Shown here piece by piece: positions 8,639-17,168 of a stretch of DNA of 59,156 nucleotides. The position numbers were made by a program, and so were the translations under genes. Under the pieces are notes generated by a model, which saw only the letters and a program-made list of their open reading frames with translations, was not told the DNA's origin and searched no databases. The stretch lies in NCBI GenBank assembly GCA_021323655.1, contig JAJPKO010000029.1, positions 1 through 59,156 of the forward strand, given 5' to 3'. The DNA is from Acidobacteriaceae bacterium (GTDB taxonomy: Bacteria; Acidobacteriota; Terriglobia; Terriglobales; Acidobacteriaceae). Numbering within the stretch: the stretch's first letter is position 1; each line of letters opens with the position of its first letter.

Positions 8639-11008
8639 ATGCAGCGGTTTTTCGCCCTGATTGCAGTTATCGTCTTTTCAGTTCCTGTCGGCATTTCCAT
8701 TGCGGGCTGTGGCGGCACCAATCCCAACAACTATTGTGTGAAGAACGGTCACGGATACGGTGAGAAGGTTACCGACCTGGACCACATTAACCTGGGGCCA
8801 GCCACTACGGGCATTTCTCTTTCCTATGGGCAAATTGGCCAGCCGAATTCGCCGACCGGATACAACTGCAATGGCGGCACAGTCAGCGTGGCGCACTATG
8901 TTTATGGTTCGACCAATCTGAACCTGGTGGACGTAAACCCGGCGACCGGCCAGATCTGCGCGGGTACGTGGAACCGTCACAGCGCCTCAGGCATTCCGGA
9001 CTTCAGCATCTGCACCCCATCTAACCAGTCAGGCGTGGCACAGATTACGGCGAGCGCCTCGGCTGTAACCAGTAATCCGGTGTATGTGTACGTGCATCCG
9101 CCCATTTCTGCGATTACGATACCTTCGCAAACGGCATGTGTTTCACAGAACAAGACCCTGCCAGCACCGTTAAGCGCGACGGTTTATGACAATGAAGGCA
9201 ATCAGATTCCGTCACAATATGTTGGTACCGTCACCTACACTCCCGTAGATTCGACCATCGTGACGATCACAAACATCAGTGATACTTCCGCAGCAGGAAC
9301 TGTAAATGGTACGGCTACGGCGCACCTGCCCGGTTCGACGGTGATTAACGCGACGCTTTCGAGCGTGACCTCCGCCGCGGGATACTTTTACACCTGCCCG
9401 CCGAAGAGCATCGCACTTTCGCTGAATGGCTCAACCGGATATCCGACGCCGGTGACGGTAAGCCCAAGCACCGTTCCCACGCTCAGCACGACGGTAACAG
9501 ATACGACCGGAGCGACCATTGGCGGACTTTCGCTCGACTACGCCTCGACGCAGCCAAAACAGATCAGTGTAAGCAGCGCTGGCGGAATCACTCCGAGCTT
9601 TCCGGCGACGAGTACCATCTCCGCCATTTGCCAGCCGGGCACCTGCAATCCGGCGCCGATCAACATTATTGGACAACTGGGAACTGGTCTACCCGTCACA
9701 AGCAATACTGTTACGGTGAACACGCCGGGGCGCAGCAGCACGAAGATGTGGCTGGCCTCTTCGCAGTCGCAGTACTTTACACCGGTGGACCTGACGGCTA
9801 CAGGAAGCCCGGTCCCGGTGAAGCTGCCCTACATTCCAAACTCGATGGTGCTGGACCAGAACGGCCAGACGCTGTACTTCGGCAGTTACCACGAATTGAT
9901 GATTGTAAGCGCGGCGACCAATGCGGTGACAAAAGAAGACCCGAATGTTCCGGGCGTGGTGCTGGCGGTTTCGCCGGACAGCTCGACGGTGGTGATTAAC
10001 GACCAGATCAACCAGATCATTTATCTCTACAAGAACAGCACGAGCAGCAGCACGAGCAGCACCTATACCAGTACGCATGGACTGGCGACGCGCGCGCGGT
10101 TTTCGCCGGATGGCAAGAACCTTTACATTGTTGGGCCGACGAACCTATACATCTACAATTCCCAGACAGGATGGCACACCTACAATCTCGCATCGGGGCA
10201 AGGGAGCAACTGCAACCTGAACAACAACAACGGCAGCGGGAGCTATGATCCCTTCTGCTCGCCGGACGTTGCGGTGACGGTGCCGAGTGTCGGGTTCTAC
10301 ATGACAGGAGCGGCGCAGACGACGGCGCGCAGCTTCTGCTACAACAGCACCAGCACGGGAGAGGCGCCGTTTTATCCGGCGGCGGATAGCGTGGCTTCGC
10401 CGACCGACCAAATCGCTTCCACCTTTAACGGTGGGCACATTCTTGGCGCGTCGGCTGCGAATGCTCAGATTACTGATATTCAGTTTCCGGCTTCGAGCAG
10501 CACGGCCCCTCCGGGACCACCGACCGGGGCCTGCCCGAGCGCCACTTCTGGCGCGCCGCTGACCTTCAGCACGACGCTGATGCAGGCTGGATTGGGCGTG
10601 AAGCCCTCTGAGATTACCGGCGTTGTGCCGTCGGAAGACTCCAGCCTGGCGTTTGTGACCTACAATGCCAGTAATGCGGGCGGAGTCCTGCCGGTGTACA
10701 AGGTGCCAAGCGCTCCTGGATCAGCCGGAAGCGTGCAACAGGTACAGCTGTCTACCATTGCCGGGACTGCTCCGCAGGCACCGATTGCAGGCGCGTTCAG
10801 CCCGGACAATGCTCTCTTCTTTGTAAGCACGTCGGGGGACAACCTGCTGCATTTTGTGGATACCTCTTCGCTGGCAGACACGAAGCAGACGATCAACCCG
10901 CAGCTACCATTGTGCACGCAGACTCCTTCAGGCGGTGCGGCGGTGTGCAGCACAACCAGCTTTGTTCCGGCGCAGTTTATAGCGGTGCAGCCGCGCCCGA
11001 CGACTTAG
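8639..11008 (+). CDS. Lipoprotein with Ig-like segments and a C-terminal beta-propeller
   Basis: 789 residues from ATG 8639, preceded by GGGGAGG; an in-frame upstream start at 8510 would destroy the signal sequence. A lipobox SIAGC places the lipidated Cys at residue 24. The N-terminal half has Ser/Thr/Gly-rich bacterial Ig-like stretches (VYVYVHPPISAITIP and similar). The C-terminal half has propeller-type repeats (LDQNGQTLYFGS, SPDSSTVVI, SPDGKNLYIVG, SPDNALFFVST). Probably surface-anchored; such proteins are common in Acidobacteria, but the function is unknown. No enzyme motif was seen. Confidence 0.8.
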   Translation: MQRFFALIAVIVFSVPVGISIAGCGGTNPNNYCVKNGHGYGEKVTDLDHINLGPATTGISLSYGQIGQPNSPTGYNCNGGTVSVAHYVYGSTNLNLVDVNPATGQICAGTWNRHSASGIPDFSICTPSNQSGVAQITASASAVTSNPVYVYVHPPISAITIPSQTACVSQNKTLPAPLSATVYDNEGNQIPSQYVGTVTYTPVDSTIVTITNISDTSAAGTVNGTATAHLPGSTVINATLSSVTSAAGYFYTCPPKSIALSLNGSTGYPTPVTVSPSTVPTLSTTVTDTTGATIGGLSLDYASTQPKQISVSSAGGITPSFPATSTISAICQPGTCNPAPINIIGQLGTGLPVTSNTVTVNTPGRSSTKMWLASSQSQYFTPVDLTATGSPVPVKLPYIPNSMVLDQNGQTLYFGSYHELMIVSAATNAVTKEDPNVPGVVLAVSPDSSTVVINDQINQIIYLYKNSTSSSTSSTYTSTHGLATRARFSPDGKNLYIVGPTNLYIYNSQTGWHTYNLASGQGSNCNLNNNNGSGSYDPFCSPDVAVTVPSVGFYMTGAAQTTARSFCYNSTSTGEAPFYPAADSVASPTDQIASTFNGGHILGASAANAQITDIQFPASSSTAPPGPPTGACPSATSGAPLTFSTTLMQAGLGVKPSEITGVVPSEDSSLAFVTYNASNAGGVLPVYKVPSAPGSAGSVQQVQLSTIAGTAPQAPIAGAFSPDNALFFVSTSGDNLLHFVDTSSLADTKQTINPQLPLCTQTPSGGAAVCSTTSFVPAQFIAVQPRPTT

Positions 11009-11028
11009 TGCCCGTTGGTTCTCCAGAG

Positions 11029-11067
11029 ACGGGAGAAGAATCGTTGATTCTTCTCCCGTTTGATTTT
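11029..11067 (+). terminator. Intrinsic terminator of the lipoprotein gene
   Basis: ACGGGAGAAGAATC (11029-11042) pairs perfectly with GATTCTTCTCCCGT (11046-11059) around a 3-base loop, followed by TTGATTTT. It lies 20 bases after the stop codon. Confidence 0.85.
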
Positions 11068-11092
11068 GGTGCCTGCTTCTACCTTTGCCACA

Positions 11093-11109
11093 CCTTTGCT
11101 TCGCAAAGG
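11093..11109. repeat. Dispersed intergenic palindrome, copy B
   Basis: CCTTTGC TTC GCAAAGG followed by ATGGGTG. The same core, with variations, appears after the genes ending near 8421, 21252, 35288 and 54588. It lies between two strong terminators, so it is probably not needed for termination here. Confidence 0.6.
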
Positions 11110-11133
11110 ATGGGTGCCCGGGTGTTCTTCCAT

Positions 11134-11167
11134 TAAGAAATCAGGCCCGCTTGATGAGCGGGCCTGA
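11134..11167 (-). terminator. Intrinsic terminator of aceE
   Basis: On the minus strand TCAGGCCCGC (11167-11158) pairs perfectly with GCGGGCCTGA (11150-11141) around a 7-base loop, then TTTCTTAA. It begins 21 bases after the aceE stop codon. Confidence 0.85.
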
Positions 11168-11187
11168 AGGACTTTCCACAGCAAAGG

Positions 11188-13869
11188 TTATGCGTGGGCG
11201 GCATCTACCTTTTCGGGGTCGAGGTCTAGCTCCTGAAATGCCTTTTGAGCGCGCTTTGCGTCGAACTTGCCGTCGCGGGCCAGCTTGGAAAGCGTGGCGG
11301 CGACAATGGATTCGGCATTGATCTCAAAATGGCGGCGCAGGTACTCGCGATTGTCGCTGCGTCCGAAGCCGTCGGTCCCGAGAGATACCAGACGGCCCTG
11401 GAGCCAGGGGGCGAGCTGGTCGGGGACGACCTTCATGTAATCGCTGGCGGCGATGACCGGGCCTCTGGAGCCTTTGAGGGCCTGAAGGATGTACGGGGTC
11501 TTTTCCGGCTCAGCGGGATGCAGGCGGTTCCAGCGTTCAACGGAGAGCGCTTCGCGGCGCAGTTCGTTATAGCTGGTGACGCTCCAGACATCAGTCTGCA
11601 CGGCGTATTTTTCAGCCAGAATCTGCTGGGCCTTGAGCGCCTCATTGAGGATGGTGCCGCTGCCGAACAACTGCGCGTCGGCCTTGCCTTTGGCGGCTGA
11701 CTTGTACTTGTAAATGCCGCGCACGATGCCTTCGCGGACCTTTTCTGTGTCTGCCGCAGGCATTTCAGGCATGGGGTAGTCTTCGTTGTACATGGTGATG
11801 TAGTAGAAGACCTGCTCGTTTTCCTGGTACATGCGGCGGAGTCCGTCCTGCAGGATGACGGCCATTTCGTAAACGAAGGCCGGGTCATAGCTGAGGCAGG
11901 TGGGTACGGTGCTGGCGAGCACGTGGCTGTGGCCGTCCTGGTGCTGAAGACCTTCGCCGAGCATGGTGGTGCGTCCTGCGGTGCCGGCCATGAGGAAGCC
12001 CTTGCCGCGTGAGTCGGCGAAGGCCCAGATCATGTCTCCCACGCGCTGGAAGCCGAACATCGAGTAATACATGTAGAACGGGATGGCAGGAACGCGATAG
12101 TTGGCGTAGGCAGAGCCAGCGGCAGTGAAGGAAGCCATTGAACCGGCTTCCGTAATTCCCTCTTCGAGAATCTGGCCGTCTTTCTCTTCGCGATAATAGA
12201 GCAGCATGTCTACGTCATGCGGCTTGTACTTCTGGCCTTCCGGTGCATAGATGCCGACCTGGCGAATGGCTGATTCGAGACCGAAGGTGCGGCCTTCGTC
12301 GGGAACGATGGGGACGATGAGCTTGCCGATCTCGGGGTCCTTCATGAGATGGCGGAGGATACTGACGAAGCCCATGGTGGTGGAGACGGCGCGGCCTTTG
12401 GAGCCACCGGTCCACTCGGCAAAGTAGTCGAGCGCAGGGGCCTTGAAGTTGATGGCTGGAACTTCGCGCTTCGGCATGTATCCGCCGAGGGCCTTGCGGC
12501 GCTCGTGCATGTACTGGATTTCCGGAGCGTCGTCAGCGGGCTTGTAGGGGGTGCCGTGCTTGGCGGCCTCTTCGGGAACAGGAATGTCAAAGCGCTGGAC
12601 GAAGGTGGTGAGAGATTCGTCGGTGAGCTTCTTTTCCTGATGAGCAGCGTTGCGGGCCTCGGTGGTGCCGAGGCCATAGCCTTTGACCGTTTTGGCAAGG
12701 ATAACGGTTGGGCCGCCGCGATGTTCTACGGCGCGTTTGTAGGCGTTGTATATCTTGACCGGATCGTGGCCACCGCGATGCAGTGCGGCGAGCTGGTCGT
12801 CGGTCATGTCGCTGACAAGCTCGAGCAGTTCAGGATATTTCCCGAAAAATTCCTGGCGGACATAGGCGCCGCCTTTGGCCTTGAAGGCCTGGTACTCGCC
12901 GTCTACGCACTCTTCCATGCGCTTGAGCAGGAGGCCCTTGTGGTCGCGGGCGAAGAGGTCGTCCCAGTCGGAGCCCCAGATGACCTTGATGACGTTCCAG
13001 CCTGCTCCGCGAAAGACGCCTTCGAGTTCGTCAATGATACGCTTGTTGCCGCGAACGGGGCCGTCGAGGCGCTGGAGGTTGCAATTGATGACGAAGATGA
13101 GATTGTCGAGCTTTTCGCGCGAGGCGACGGTGATGGCGCCGAGGGTGTCAACTTCGTCGGTTTCGCCGTCTCCTACAAAGGCCCAGACTTTGCGCGGGGT
13201 CTTTTCGATGAGGCCGCGGCTCTCAAGATAGCGCATGAAGCGTGCCTGGTAGATGGCATTCAGCGGGCCGATGCCCATGGAGACGGTGGGAAAACGCCAG
13301 AAGTCGGGCATGAGCCACGGGTGCGGATGAGACGAGAGGCCGGGCTTGTCGCGGAGTTCGTGGCGGAAATTTTTGAGATGGTCGTCGTTCAGGCGGCCTT
13401 CAAGGTAAGCGCGGGCATAAACCCCGGGAGAAGCGTGGCCCTGAAAGTAGACGAAATCGCCGGGCTGGTCGCCATAGCTGGCATGGAAGAAGTGGTTGAA
13501 ACCAACTTCAAGCAGTGTGGCCAGCGAGGAATAGGTGGAGATATGTCCGCCGATTCCGGGATCTTTCTTGTTCTGCGCATGGACCATGGCCATGGCATTC
13601 CAGCGGATGAGGGCCTCGACGCGGCGCTCCATCTGGCGGTCACCAGGGTATGGCACTTCATCATGTTTGGGGATGGTATTGAGGTAAGGGGTGCGGATTT
13701 CGCTGGGGGTGTTGATGCCTGCTTCGCGGGCGCGCTGTCTGAGCTCGTCCAGCAGCATTGCTGCCTGTTCCGGGCCTTCTTCGACGACGACCTGATCGAA
13801 GGCCTCAATCCACTCTGCAACTTCTTCCCAAATGTCCGCTTGCGCGGGACTTGCCAGTTTTGTAGCCAT
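11188..13869 (-). CDS. aceE: Pyruvate dehydrogenase E1 component, homodimeric type
   Basis: 893 residues from ATG 13869 (MATKLASPAQ). A GTG at 13944 would add 25 residues without homology; neither start has a strong ribosome site. The enzyme decarboxylates pyruvate on thiamine diphosphate and passes acetyl to E2. The ThDP motif is visible: GDG at 233-235 through NCN at 262-264, followed by LQRLDGPV as in E. coli AceE, which has 887 residues. It is alone here: no aceF or lpd lies beside it, so E2 and E3 must be encoded elsewhere. Confidence 0.95.
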   Translation of the reverse strand: MATKLASPAQADIWEEVAEWIEAFDQVVVEEGPEQAAMLLDELRQRAREAGINTPSEIRTPYLNTIPKHDEVPYPGDRQMERRVEALIRWNAMAMVHAQNKKDPGIGGHISTYSSLATLLEVGFNHFFHASYGDQPGDFVYFQGHASPGVYARAYLEGRLNDDHLKNFRHELRDKPGLSSHPHPWLMPDFWRFPTVSMGIGPLNAIYQARFMRYLESRGLIEKTPRKVWAFVGDGETDEVDTLGAITVASREKLDNLIFVINCNLQRLDGPVRGNKRIIDELEGVFRGAGWNVIKVIWGSDWDDLFARDHKGLLLKRMEECVDGEYQAFKAKGGAYVRQEFFGKYPELLELVSDMTDDQLAALHRGGHDPVKIYNAYKRAVEHRGGPTVILAKTVKGYGLGTTEARNAAHQEKKLTDESLTTFVQRFDIPVPEEAAKHGTPYKPADDAPEIQYMHERRKALGGYMPKREVPAINFKAPALDYFAEWTGGSKGRAVSTTMGFVSILRHLMKDPEIGKLIVPIVPDEGRTFGLESAIRQVGIYAPEGQKYKPHDVDMLLYYREEKDGQILEEGITEAGSMASFTAAGSAYANYRVPAIPFYMYYSMFGFQRVGDMIWAFADSRGKGFLMAGTAGRTTMLGEGLQHQDGHSHVLASTVPTCLSYDPAFVYEMAVILQDGLRRMYQENEQVFYYITMYNEDYPMPEMPAADTEKVREGIVRGIYKYKSAAKGKADAQLFGSGTILNEALKAQQILAEKYAVQTDVWSVTSYNELRREALSVERWNRLHPAEPEKTPYILQALKGSRGPVIAASDYMKVVPDQLAPWLQGRLVSLGTDGFGRSDNREYLRRHFEINAESIVAATLSKLARDGKFDAKRAQKAFQELDLDPEKVDAAHA

Positions 13870-14051
13870 AGGATTTGTTTTCCGCACAGCAAAATTCGGC
13901 TTCACCGGAGCGATGAAGGAGTGCTCCCCGGCAATGACCGGCACGCTGTATACATCTTCAATTTTCGCAGAATATTCCGGAGGGTGCTAGTTTGGCCGTC
14001 CGGAAAGCGGGAATATCGAAGAATGCGGGTTCTCCGGCCCTAGAATCAGAA

Positions 14052-14696
14052 TCACGACGTGAAGCGGCGGAACGCTTCCACGATTTTCGCAGGCAAGGAG
14101 TCACGATTCTGCCGGGTAAGCAGCTCGTGTCCCGCGCTTTCCACCGGAAGCAACTCCACGGCAGCGGGTATCAGCCTGATCGCGCTCGCCACTTCGGTGA
14201 TGGAGCCGAAGATGTCCCGGGTGCCATGGACAAACAGCGCGGGCGTTCTGAGCGATGAAAAATGCGATGTGCGTAGCACGTCCGGCTTCCGTGGCGGATG
14301 AAGCGGGTAGGAGAGCAACAGGAGAAAGTCCACCAGATTGGGCTGAGTCGAGGCCAGCATGGATGCCTGCCTGCCACCATAGGAGTGCCCGCCCAGAAAT
14401 ATTCGCCCTGTAATTCTTTTTTGCATAGCTGCCACTGCGGCGCGAAGACCTTGCTGGTCACTTTCGGCACTTCCTCGGGGCGGCGGCCCCTGCGGCCGGG
14501 ACTGGCGGAAAGGCAGATCGCACCGGAGAACAGTGACACCGGAAGAGCAGAATGCCTGGGCAAGAGCAACAAGGAGCGGAGCGTTGCAGTCGGCTCCTGC
14601 CCCGTGCGTCAGTATGAGGGCGTCTCCGCCTGGGGCAGCGGGCTGATGCAGGACTCCACGTACAGGCGCTTCGAGGAATGGTTCACAGTGGTTCAT
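14052..14696 (-). CDS. Small alpha/beta hydrolase of the TEX30/KANL3 type
   Basis: 214 residues, cytosolic. The nucleophile elbow GGHSYGGR puts Ser at 105; Asp161 (GTRDIFG) and His190 (SAGHELL) complete the triad. The ILTHGAG loop near residue 30 supplies the oxyanion hole. The arrangement resembles the TEX30-like / dienelactone hydrolase group of short hydrolases. The substrate is unknown. It is on the same strand as aceE, about 180 bp upstream of it, but nothing suggests a functional link. Confidence 0.8.
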   Translation of the reverse strand: MNHCEPFLEAPVRGVLHQPAAPGGDALILTHGAGADCNAPLLVALAQAFCSSGVTVLRCDLPFRQSRPQGPPPRGSAESDQQGLRAAVAAMQKRITGRIFLGGHSYGGRQASMLASTQPNLVDFLLLLSYPLHPPRKPDVLRTSHFSSLRTPALFVHGTRDIFGSITEVASAIRLIPAAVELLPVESAGHELLTRQNRDSLPAKIVEAFRRFTS

Positions 14697-14795
14697 CTGA
14701 CGTTGCGCTTTGCTATTGATTATCTCTTTGATTGCGACCGACTAACTGGCAGCGCGAAACCTGCCGTTTCCCCTCCCAAGAAGAAAAAGGATGGA

Positions 14796-14824
14796 TTGAC
14801 GCCGGGGTGTATCCATCGTACAGT
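14796..14824 (+). promoter_or_regulatory. Sigma-70 type promoter of the protease/Trypco1 unit
   Basis: TTGACG (14796-14801), a 17-bp spacer, TACAGT (14819-14824). It is one of the two best promoter matches seen in the window, and ends 62 bp before the protease start codon. It indicates that the two-gene unit is expressed on its own. Confidence 0.65.
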
Positions 14825-14886
14825 TGCTGCACTTATCTGAGGCGTCCTGTTACCCCCGCTCCAATGCCTTTCGGTGGAGGACGAGC

Positions 14887-15894
14887 ATGGGCTTTGAATT
14901 CGAAATGGATTCACCACAAAGTGAGCGCCGGGCCGAGCAGCCGGAGCGCCGGCGGCCTTCGTTTTACGACACAAGCATGAGTCGAAGCGGCGGGCTGGAC
15001 CTGATACCGGGAAAGTGGCCGTCGCCGGAGTGGACCGGGTATACGGATGAAGTGCTGGCGAGGACTCCATCTTTTCCGGGTGAGATGCCGGAAGAACAGA
15101 TTCGAGCTGTGCTATGGACCAGCGCGATCCAGAACGCTTTTGAATCGGGAGGGTATGCAAATGAGATTCCTGGATTCAGGATGGCGAGTTATGGCTTTCT
15201 TGACCCTGAGACTGAGGAGAATGCCTTTGGGGTCATTGCGTATGTTGCTCCTTCTCTGCATGGGCCGATACGGGGTGAGTTTCAGTGGATGACGGTGGAC
15301 GGCGAGAGCTTTCCGGTTGTAGTGCGCCCAGCGGAGTGGAAATTGCATGCGCCGAGTATTCATCCGTCATTGGGTACGTCAACGTGCTGGGGCGAGTCGC
15401 GCCGCCCCTCGCTCAAAGGTAAACCGGCCATCGTAACCGCAAAACACGTGGTCGGAAGCACGACGCCGGTGGGTAGCTCTGTCTCTATGACAAGCGGGAG
15501 CGGCACGTTGCTGGACCTGGCGCCGGAGGGCATTGATGCGGCCCTGGTGCGTGTATCGAAATCGCACTGGCCAGTGAGCCGGAATCCATTGATGTGCCCA
15601 CAGTTTGTCGCGCAATGGACGGATGTGGATGTGCATAGTCCTGCGGGTCTTTTTTCCACGAAGGTTACAGAGGTGAGCAGCGGGCGCGGCACGCTCGACT
15701 CGAGTGTTCCGCTGCGGATTTTTCTGGCCAATGCGGGACAGGGCGGCGACTCTGGCGCATTGGTTGTGGACAGCAATGGAAATGGCATCGGTCTGTACAC
15801 GGGTGAGGTGACGACGCCGGCAAATCTGCAGGAAGGGTTCTGCCAACATTTAGGCCAAGTGGAAAAAACGATGGCGGTGGATCTGTTTCTTTGA
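14887..15894 (+). CDS. Cytosolic trypsin-like serine protease paired with a Trypco1 protein
   Basis: 335 residues from ATG 14887, which follows GGTGGAGG; the frame is open upstream to 14824 inside the promoter. There is no signal peptide or membrane segment. Residues about 1-165 are an uncharacterised N-terminal region; the C-terminal half is a chymotrypsin-fold protease with His187 (TAKHVVG), Asp217 (EGIDAALVRV) and Ser289 (GQGGDSGALVV). The active site looks complete, so proteolysis is expected. Fifteen bases downstream is a small gene with a trypsin-co-occurring domain. Known for the family: such pairs were proposed in comparative genomics as conflict or signalling modules. The target and the trigger are unknown. 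Confidence 0.85.
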   Translation: MGFEFEMDSPQSERRAEQPERRRPSFYDTSMSRSGGLDLIPGKWPSPEWTGYTDEVLARTPSFPGEMPEEQIRAVLWTSAIQNAFESGGYANEIPGFRMASYGFLDPETEENAFGVIAYVAPSLHGPIRGEFQWMTVDGESFPVVVRPAEWKLHAPSIHPSLGTSTCWGESRRPSLKGKPAIVTAKHVVGSTTPVGSSVSMTSGSGTLLDLAPEGIDAALVRVSKSHWPVSRNPLMCPQFVAQWTDVDVHSPAGLFSTKVTEVSSGRGTLDSSVPLRIFLANAGQGGDSGALVVDSNGNGIGLYTGEVTTPANLQEGFCQHLGQVEKTMAVDLFL

Positions 15895-15909
15895 TACGAG
15901 AAAGGGCAA

Positions 15910-16269
15910 ATGCTTATGAAGAAAAAAATTGCGCCAAAGACAGTGAAAGGCACAGACCTGAATGCACCGGAGATTGTTGTATTTCACGCACCCAAACCCG
16001 TAGCTGGACCAGGAACTGTTCAACTGCACTCCTTCGGCACAGTGATGGACAAGATTTTTGGCCGGACAGTGGACGATGTGAAGGCGGACTTTGATAAGGT
16101 TTCGGCCCAACTGGATGCGATCCTGACGAATGCGTTTTCGAAGGTGACGGCGGGGATGAAGATGGACGAAGTTGAAATTTCGTTGGGCTTTACTGCCGCA
16201 GGCAAGCTGGCGTTTATTGCAGAGGCAGGAATGGAGGCCAGCGTGAAGGTGACTTTTAAGAGGGTCTAG
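15910..16269 (+). CDS. Trypco1-like (CU044_2847 family) partner protein
   Basis: 119 residues. The C-terminal half has the pattern I recall for the trypsin-co-occurring domain 1: MKMDEVEISLGFTAAGKL, then small and acidic residues, then a last strand VKVTFKRV. The N-terminal half has a short positive lead, then a stretch with DDVKADFDKVSAQLDAIL that looks helical. It is translated right behind the protease gene (15-bp gap), so the two are one operon. Predicted to be a regulatory or recruiting partner of the protease. Its TAG stop shares the tetranucleotide CTAG with the stop of the convergent HAD gene. The family call is from memory of the motif, not a search. Confidence 0.75.
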   Translation: MLMKKKIAPKTVKGTDLNAPEIVVFHAPKPVAGPGTVQLHSFGTVMDKIFGRTVDDVKADFDKVSAQLDAILTNAFSKVTAGMKMDEVEISLGFTAAGKLAFIAEAGMEASVKVTFKRV

Positions 16270-17015
16270 AAACGCAGGCCCAGTTCCCGGAAGCTTTCCA
16301 GTTGCAGCAATTGCTGGCCGTTCTGCGCTGGCTCTACCGCTTCATGCTCCAGCATCCAGGTATGCGGGTGAGGGATGAAAACGGCGTGCAGGCCCGCGGC
16401 CAATGCAGGATTGATGTCCGACTTTGGGCTGTTGCCGACCATCCAGGTGCAATGACAATCGAGGTCATATTTTCTGCGCACAAAGTGATAAGCGTCGGGG
16501 TCTTTTTCCTTTGGCACCTCGACCGCAGAGAAGTGGTGCGCCAGACCTGAACGCGCGAGCTTGTCTTTCTGCTCGAACTCATTGCCTTTGGTCATGAGGA
16601 TGAGTTTGTGACGCGATGCCAGTGCGGGCAATACTTCTGAAACTCCGGGCAGGAGCTGGATTTCATACCGGCTGATGGAACGCGCAAAACCTACGACGCG
16701 TTCGTGCTTCTCGGGTGTAATGGGTGCGTTGCTCAACCGCTCAAAGCAGACGATGAGGGAATGCTGGAAGCTGGCCAGACCATAGCCGCGCTCGCGTACT
16801 GTTTCGCGCTCTACATCATTTAAGAATTCGCGGACTTCCTGGTGTGAATGATGCTGGTGGTCGAGATAGGAGATGAAGTCAGCTATGGCGCGCTCAAAGT
16901 AGATGTTGTTCTCCCAGAGCGTGTCGTCGGCATCCAATAACAGGGTCTGTCCGGGAGCAATGGTCGAAGAATAGGCCACTCTTTGAGAGTAGCAAAGGGG
17001 AGGCTGTGCGCGCAT
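16266..17015 (-). CDS. HAD-superfamily hydrolase
   Basis: 249 residues. Motif I is DADDTLW with the nucleophile Asp28 and acid Asp30; motif II is LILMTKGN; the later motifs are KEKDPDAYHF and GNSPKSDINPA. The helical cap inserted between motifs I and II is of the subclass I type seen in phosphoglycolate phosphatase-like and haloacid dehalogenase-like enzymes. The substrate is unknown. The ATG at 17015 lacks a clear ribosome site; GTG 12 codons later is an alternative. It converges on the Trypco1 gene with overlapping stop codons. Confidence 0.85.
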   Translation of the reverse strand: MRAQPPLCYSQRVAYSSTIAPGQTLLLDADDTLWENNIYFERAIADFISYLDHQHHSHQEVREFLNDVERETVRERGYGLASFQHSLIVCFERLSNAPITPEKHERVVGFARSISRYEIQLLPGVSEVLPALASRHKLILMTKGNEFEQKDKLARSGLAHHFSAVEVPKEKDPDAYHFVRRKYDLDCHCTWMVGNSPKSDINPALAAGLHAVFIPHPHTWMLEHEAVEPAQNGQQLLQLESFRELGLRF

Positions 17016-17168
17016 CGGTACGAGTGTGGCCGCTAAGATGGAACCAGAGGGTTGCCTGCTAAATAAATCTTTTTGCGAAAGATAGTCGCCATCTTTTCGT
17101 CGAAAAACGGGTCTACATACTTAGCCGCCGTTTGCAATTGGACCATTCTGTCAGGAGAGATTCTTGAA

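Noticed and set aside
12349-14043. 564-codon plus-strand open frame opposite aceE
   Set aside because: It is the antisense shadow of aceE, with low-complexity Val/Gly/Ala-rich translation and no recognisable motif; aceE is unmistakable on the other strand.
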